Origin: an uncultured Anaerolineae bacterium
GTDB lineage: Bacteria; Chloroflexota; Anaerolineae; Promineifilales; Promineifilaceae
Length of the DNA stretch: 64,000 nt
Assembly (NCBI GenBank): GCA_905479495.1
Contig: CAJQMR010000029.1
Span: 62,001 to 126,000, forward strand
Reading direction: 5' to 3'
Shown here piece after piece: positions 59,849 through 64,000 of the stretch (position 1 is its first letter; each line of letters starts with the position of its first letter). The position numbers and the translations under genes are program-made. The notes beneath the pieces were generated by a model. It saw only the letters and a program-made list of their open reading frames with translations, made no database searches and had not been told where the DNA came from.

Positions 59849-61359
59849 AACAACCCATCCTCCGCACGATCTACCGCCACAAAGAGGGCCTTGGCCTTGT
59901 TCACTGATTCCTGATGCTCTGTAGCCGGGTCGCTGTCCGCAACGATGCCTGCACCCGCCTGCACGTGAATCTGGTCATCCTGCATCAGCATGGTGCGGAT
60001 GGCAATGCAGGTGTCCATGCTGCCATCGTAACTGACGTAGCCAGCAGCCCCAGCGTACAGCCCGCGTCGCTCGCCTTCCAGCTCCTCGATGATTTCCATC
60101 GCCCGCACCTTTGGCGCGCCACTGACGGTGCCTGCGGGAAAGGTAGCCCGCATCAGGTCGTAGGCGTCCATGCCCTCACGCAGCTTGCCCTCCACATGGC
60201 TAACGATGTGCATGACGTGGCTGTAGCGTTCCACGACCATCAAATCGCGCACATTCACCGTGCCATATTCGCTGACGCGGCCGATGTCGTTGCGGCCCAA
60301 ATCAATCAGCATAACATGCTCGGCGCGCTCTTTGGGATCGGCCAACAGCTCTTCGGCCAGCGCGTTATCCTCGGCAGGAGTGATGCCGCGTGGGCGCGTG
60401 CCCGCGATGGGGCGTACGCTGGCGATACCGTCTTCCAGCCGCACGTGCATCTCTGGCGAGGCACCAATCACCTGCATGTCCGGTCCAAAGTCAAAGTAGA
60501 ACATGTAAGGAGACGGATTCAACATGCGCAGGGCACGATAAATGGCAAACGGGTGGGCGCTGGTCTGGCGGCTAAAGCGCTGGCTCAGCACCACCTGGAA
60601 GATGTCTCCCGCAGCGATGTGCTCTTTGGCCTGGCGCACCATCTCTTCGTAACGGCTTTGCGGCATGTTGCTGTGCAGGGTATCAGCCAAATTTTTATTA
60701 TCGCTGCGCCAACGGCGGCGGGGAATGGCGGGCAACGGCCGTAACAACCGTTCGCTCACCCGTTCAATCCGCTGAATGGCCTCCACGTAGGCGGCTTCCA
60801 CATCGCCATTCACATGGGTGTTGGCCAAAATGAGCAGGCGGTGACGGGCATGGTCGAACACCACCAGGGTGTCGGCCAGTAAAAAGATGGCGTCGGGAAT
60901 GTTGAGGATGGATGCGGCCGTTTCTGGTAGTCGTTCAAAATAGCGCACCACATCGTACCCCAGGTAGCCTACCGCGCCGCCGTTAAAGCGGGGCAAGCCC
61001 GGCAAATCAGCGTGGACAAACTGGCCCAGTTCGGCTTTGAGGACGTGCAGCACATCTTCGCCTTCGGCCAGCTCCCGGCTTGTTGTTTGTTCGCCAAAGG
61101 TGGTGGTGATGGTACGGCCGTTTAAAGCAATCGAGCCACGCGGTGCCACACCCACAAACGAGTACCGCCCCACCTGCTCGCCACCTTCCACTGACTCCAG
61201 CAAAAACGATGGCCCCAGTTCATCCATCAGCTTGAGGTACACCGAAACGGGCGTTTCCAGGTCAGCAGCAAACTCTCGGTAGACCGGTATTAAATTAGCT
61301 GGTCCTGCTGCCAATTCACGAAACTGTTCCAATGGTGGTGTATAAACTTGGTTATTCAT
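59845..61359 (-). CDS. trpE: Anthranilate synthase component I
   Basis: FSRQTSAHPFAIYRALRMLNPSPYMFYFDFG; RPIAGTRPRGITPAEDNALAEELLADPKERAEHVMLIDLGRNDIGRV; AGAAGYVSYDGSMDTCIAIRT. Confidence 0.97.
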   Translation of the reverse strand: MNNQVYTPPLEQFRELAAGPANLIPVYREFAADLETPVSVYLKLMDELGPSFLLESVEGGEQVGRYSFVGVAPRGSIALNGRTITTTFGEQTTSRELAEGEDVLHVLKAELGQFVHADLPGLPRFNGGAVGYLGYDVVRYFERLPETAASILNIPDAIFLLADTLVVFDHARHRLLILANTHVNGDVEAAYVEAIQRIERVSERLLRPLPAIPRRRWRSDNKNLADTLHSNMPQSRYEEMVRQAKEHIAAGDIFQVVLSQRFSRQTSAHPFAIYRALRMLNPSPYMFYFDFGPDMQVIGASPEMHVRLEDGIASVRPIAGTRPRGITPAEDNALAEELLADPKERAEHVMLIDLGRNDIGRVSEYGTVNVRDLMVVERYSHVMHIVSHVEGKLREGMDAYDLMRATFPAGTVSGAPKVRAMEIIEELEGERRGLYAGAAGYVSYDGSMDTCIAIRTMLMQDDQIHVQAGAGIVADSDPATEHQESVNKAKALFVAVDRAEDGLL

Positions 61360-61387
61360 AAATTATTCTCATTCTGCCGCTGTTGGC

Positions 61388-61469
61388 AGGTAGGTGAGAG
61401 GTGGCAAGTTGCAAGTTGTAGGTTGCATAGCTTACTTGCAACCTGCCACTTCTCACTTTTTACTTTCCA
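61388..61469. repeat. Heptamer hairpin repeat (GTTGCAA-like)
   Basis: GTGAGAG GTGGCAA GTTGCAA GTTGTAG GTTGCAT AGCTTAC TTGCAAC CTGCCAC TTCTCAC TTTTTAC TTTCCAC. Confidence 0.8.
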
Positions 61470-61472
61470 CTG

Positions 61473-62840
61473 TTAATCACCCACTTGCGGCAGTTCGGAC
61501 ATCGCTTCAGCAATCGCCTCTGCCGGATATTCGTAGTCTTCCAGCTGGCCCTTGTGGTACGCATCGTACGCCGCCATGTCGAAGTGGCCATGGCCGCTCA
61601 GATTGAAGGCAATTACCTTCTTCTCGCCGCTTTCCTTGCACTTCATCGCTTCGCGCAGAGCCACAGCGATGGCATGGGTAGATTCTGGCGCGGGGATGAT
61701 GCCCTCGGCGCGAGTGAAGGCCATAGCTGCCTGGAACGTTTCCAGCTGCGGCACAGCCTGGGCCTGGATGTCGCCATTGTTGACCAGGGCGCTAACCTGC
61801 GGGGACATGCCATGATAACGCAAACCACCTGCATGAATCGTTGGCGGCACAAATCCGTGTCCTAGCGTGTGCATTTTCACGACGGGAGCCATCTTGGCCG
61901 TGTCGCCGTAATCGAAGGCGTAGGTGCCACGCGTGAGGCTGGGGGAAGCAGCTGGTTCGGCAGCAATGATCGTCGTGTTTTTGCCGTGGCGTAGATTCTC
62001 ACGAACAAACGGGAAGGCAAAACCACCAAAGTTGGACCCACCGCCAGTACAGGCAACGATAACGTCAGGATATTCGCCCGCCATTTCCATTTGCAGCAGC
62101 GTTTCTTCACCAATAACGGTTTGGTGCATCAGCACATGATTAAGCACGGAACCCAGGCTGTATTTTTTGGTCCCGCCAGAGGTAGCTGCCACTTCAACCG
62201 CTTCGGAAATGGCAATCCCCAGGGAACCAGGGGAATCGGGATGCTCGGCCAAAACGGAACGGCCGTACTGCGTGCGGTCGGTCGGACTGGCATACACTTC
62301 TGCCCCATAATTTTCAATGACCATACGCCGGTATGGCTTCTGGTTATACGAAACCTTCACCATATACACTTCCAAATCCAGCCCAAAAAAGTTACAGGCC
62401 ATCGCCAGGGCCGAGCCCCATTGGCCCGCTCCGGTTTCAGTGGTGAGCGCTTTGGTGCCTGCTTCTTTGTTGTAGAATGCCTGGGCAACGGCCGTATTCG
62501 GCTTGTGCGATCCTACCGGGCTAACGCCTTCATATTTGTAATAAATATGCGCGGGCGTATCCAGCGCCTTTTCCAACCGACGGGCGCGAAACATCGGCGT
62601 GGGCCGCCACAATTTATACACCTCACGCACCGGTTCCGGAATCTCAATCTGGGCTTCGGGGCTCATCTCCTGCATGATCAGGCTCATGGGGAAAAGGACG
62701 CTCAAGAAATCTGGCGTCACTGGCTCTAGCGTCTGCGGATGCAGTACCGGTTCCGGCGGCACAGGCATATCGGCATTGATGTTGTACCAGGCCTTGGGTA
62801 GCTTGCTTTCATCCAAAATGTATTTCATTGTATCGTTCAT
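61473..62840 (-). CDS. trpB: TrpB2-type tryptophan synthase beta subunit
   Basis: [70 protein letters not shown]; long N-terminal extension and [12 protein letters not shown] are TrpB2-like. Confidence 0.92.
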   Translation of the reverse strand: MNDTMKYILDESKLPKAWYNINADMPVPPEPVLHPQTLEPVTPDFLSVLFPMSLIMQEMSPEAQIEIPEPVREVYKLWRPTPMFRARRLEKALDTPAHIYYKYEGVSPVGSHKPNTAVAQAFYNKEAGTKALTTETGAGQWGSALAMACNFFGLDLEVYMVKVSYNQKPYRRMVIENYGAEVYASPTDRTQYGRSVLAEHPDSPGSLGIAISEAVEVAATSGGTKKYSLGSVLNHVLMHQTVIGEETLLQMEMAGEYPDVIVACTGGGSNFGGFAFPFVRENLRHGKNTTIIAAEPAASPSLTRGTYAFDYGDTAKMAPVVKMHTLGHGFVPPTIHAGGLRYHGMSPQVSALVNNGDIQAQAVPQLETFQAAMAFTRAEGIIPAPESTHAIAVALREAMKCKESGEKKVIAFNLSGHGHFDMAAYDAYHKGQLEDYEYPAEAIAEAMSELPQVGD

Positions 62841-62860
62841 TTGCCACTCCTTATTTTTTT

Positions 62861-62934
62861 AGCCACAGAGATAAACGAGGTTTTAACCTTGGGCATTACA
62901 GGTCCTCTCTAAATCCTCTGTGCCCTCTGTGGCT
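62861..62934. repeat. Intergenic inverted repeat AGCCACAGAG ... CTCTGTGGCT
   Basis: 10-bp perfect arms at 62861-62870 and 62925-62934. Confidence 0.7.
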
Positions 62935-62948
62935 ATTCCTAAAAACAA

Positions 62949-62996
62949 AAAACGCTCTCGTCCCAGCGAAAATATTCGCTACTGGGACGAGAGCGT
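62949..62996 (-). terminator. T-box attenuator terminator hairpin
   Basis: ACGCTCTCGTCCCAG / CTGGGACGAGAGCGT arms followed by TTTTTT on the minus strand. Confidence 0.93.
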
Positions 62997-63300
62997 CTAA
63001 AATTTACTCTCGCGGTGCCACCCGGTTTAAGCTGAAACAAAAAACGCGCCTGTGATAGCGCGTTGTGTGTTAGCCAGCTCCACTCTGTTCAACCCATTAA
63101 CAATTAATGATGAATAATTAATCGTTAGTAAGTCTATGCCCTGATAACGGTGGCATTTCCGACTTAGACTACTTTTCTGGGCCATATTTTGGCTTCAGAT
63201 TTTGCCTAAGCAACTCCCCGATCCATTCGGCAACGGCGCTGTTGTGTGTCTTCCAGCTCTTGGACCCACTCTCTAGAACCCGCTATGCTGCATACTCTTT
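62949..63300 (-). promoter_or_regulatory. T-box leader, Trp-specific (specifier UGG at 63225..63223), with T-box and terminator
   Basis: Minus strand: AGAGAG ... GCUGGAAG ... GAA-UGG-AUCGGGGAGUUGC (specifier region), T-box GGGTGGCACCGCGAGAG (63023..63007), terminator ACGCTCTCGTCCCAG...CTGGGACGAGAGCGTTTTTT, upstream of trpB. Confidence 0.92.
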
Positions 63301-63367
63301 CGGTTCAACGTCTTTGTTTTTTAAGTTGGACGAGATGGTAACACGGCCGTTTTGCCGTGTCAAGAAA

Positions 63368-63556
63368 TTATTTTTGTTGCTTATACCACAAACGGAAGAA
63401 GATAGGCATTAGCAAAGCCAATATCGTTAGCAGAGCCCCAAACCAGCCAGGAAGATTGACCGATTCTGCTTCCATGAGCGGCGCAGCAGAAACGGTAAGC
63501 GGCAGAAGCAGTAGACAAAAAGTAAAATAAAGTGCTAAGCGTAGTTGTGTTTTCAT
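63368..63556 (-). CDS. Small exported/membrane protein (62 aa)
   Basis: MKTQLRLALYFTFCLLLLPLTVSAAPLMEAESVNLPGWFGALLTILALLMPIFFRLWYKQQK: signal peptide plus TM. Confidence 0.5.
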   Translation of the reverse strand: MKTQLRLALYFTFCLLLLPLTVSAAPLMEAESVNLPGWFGALLTILALLMPIFFRLWYKQQK

Positions 63557-63886
63557 GAATTTGTTCCTTTTGGTACCAAATGCTTCAGACAGATTACCAT
63601 TATAGACTGCTTGCGCCTATTTGGCAGCAAAAACTCTGGAATTTGATTGTAATTTATTTTGTAATGTTGTTTCGTTATAAAAGAGGCAAGGTTTGCAAAA
63701 ACCTTGACTGGGCAGGGCCTGATCAACATCGAAGCGACAACATCAACACATCGCAACCGCATCGCAGCTAACAACCTACCCGCATCGGAGCCATCAGCGT
63801 ACAAGCATTGCACCAACATTATTGCCGCATTGACGTCTACATCGCTGCCGCATTGCCGCCTTGATTAGTACCTATCCAAACGAGGA

Positions 63887-63947
63887 AAGAGCTTAGGCCA
63901 TCATTGTTTTCGTTCCCACGATACTTGATTGCGGTCTAAGCTCTTTT
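63887..63947 (+). terminator. Intrinsic terminator/attenuator hairpin
   Basis: AAGAGCTTAGGCC (63887-63899) / GGTCTAAGCTCTT (63933-63945) then T-run on + strand. Confidence 0.8.
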
Positions 63948-64000
63948 TTCTTCTATTTTAGCCAAAAGGGCTTGCAAACCTAACGTGTAGCTGCGCCAGC

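Noticed and set aside
49814-62840. Calling the complete trp region a single operon
   Set aside because: Several junctions contain hairpin repeats and gaps of up to about 125 bp; sequence alone cannot show one transcript.
63553-63819. Minus ORF of 88 aa at the right edge as a gene
   Set aside because: No RBS-supported start, no recognisable domain; overlaps the phased CAUYG region and the start of the small membrane-protein gene.

Overview
This 64 kb window is bacterial chromosome with dense coding. The repertoire (BTAD/STAND regulators, Thr/Pro-linker lipoproteins, secreted proteins ending in YLPxV-like tails, two-TM-module NarL-type kinases) suggests a Chloroflexota/Anaerolineae-like organism; that is an inference, with no rRNA or marker comparison made. 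Main blocks: a NarL-type two-component system split by a glycosyltransferase; two paralogous O-methyltransferases flanking a cupin; a BTAD/AAA/TPR regulator; a possible STAND/effector-associated conflict locus (13.5-17.3 kb); SulP-STAS-rhodanese with GlpX; TPR and solute-binding lipoproteins; gap, yvcK and mazG-like genes; two secreted proteins; a GntR regulator with a perfect operator palindrome; a DUF6351-like exported protein; mtnA with nucleotide-sugar genes; rpmG and rpmB; and a minus-strand trp supercluster (trpB2-trpE-trpS-trpG-trpD-trpC with embedded lipoproteins and an M16 peptidase) headed by a T-box leader whose specifier reads UGG (Trp). The strongest unexplained signal is global. 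The palindrome ACGGCCGT occurs about 115 times by hand count (about 1 per 550 bp, against about 1 expected by chance in 64 kb), in all codon frames and some intergenic sites, like a new HIP1-type highly iterated palindrome. Other unusual signals are seven intergenic arrays of degenerate 7-8 bp units forming hairpins (several supplying the neighbouring stop codon), hairpins inside ORFs, a ~190 nt candidate structured RNA or MITE at 48.83-49.02 kb, and a ~270 nt terminator-ended region with ~11-nt-phased CAUYG repeats at the right edge. All calls are by eye; no searches or folding were run.
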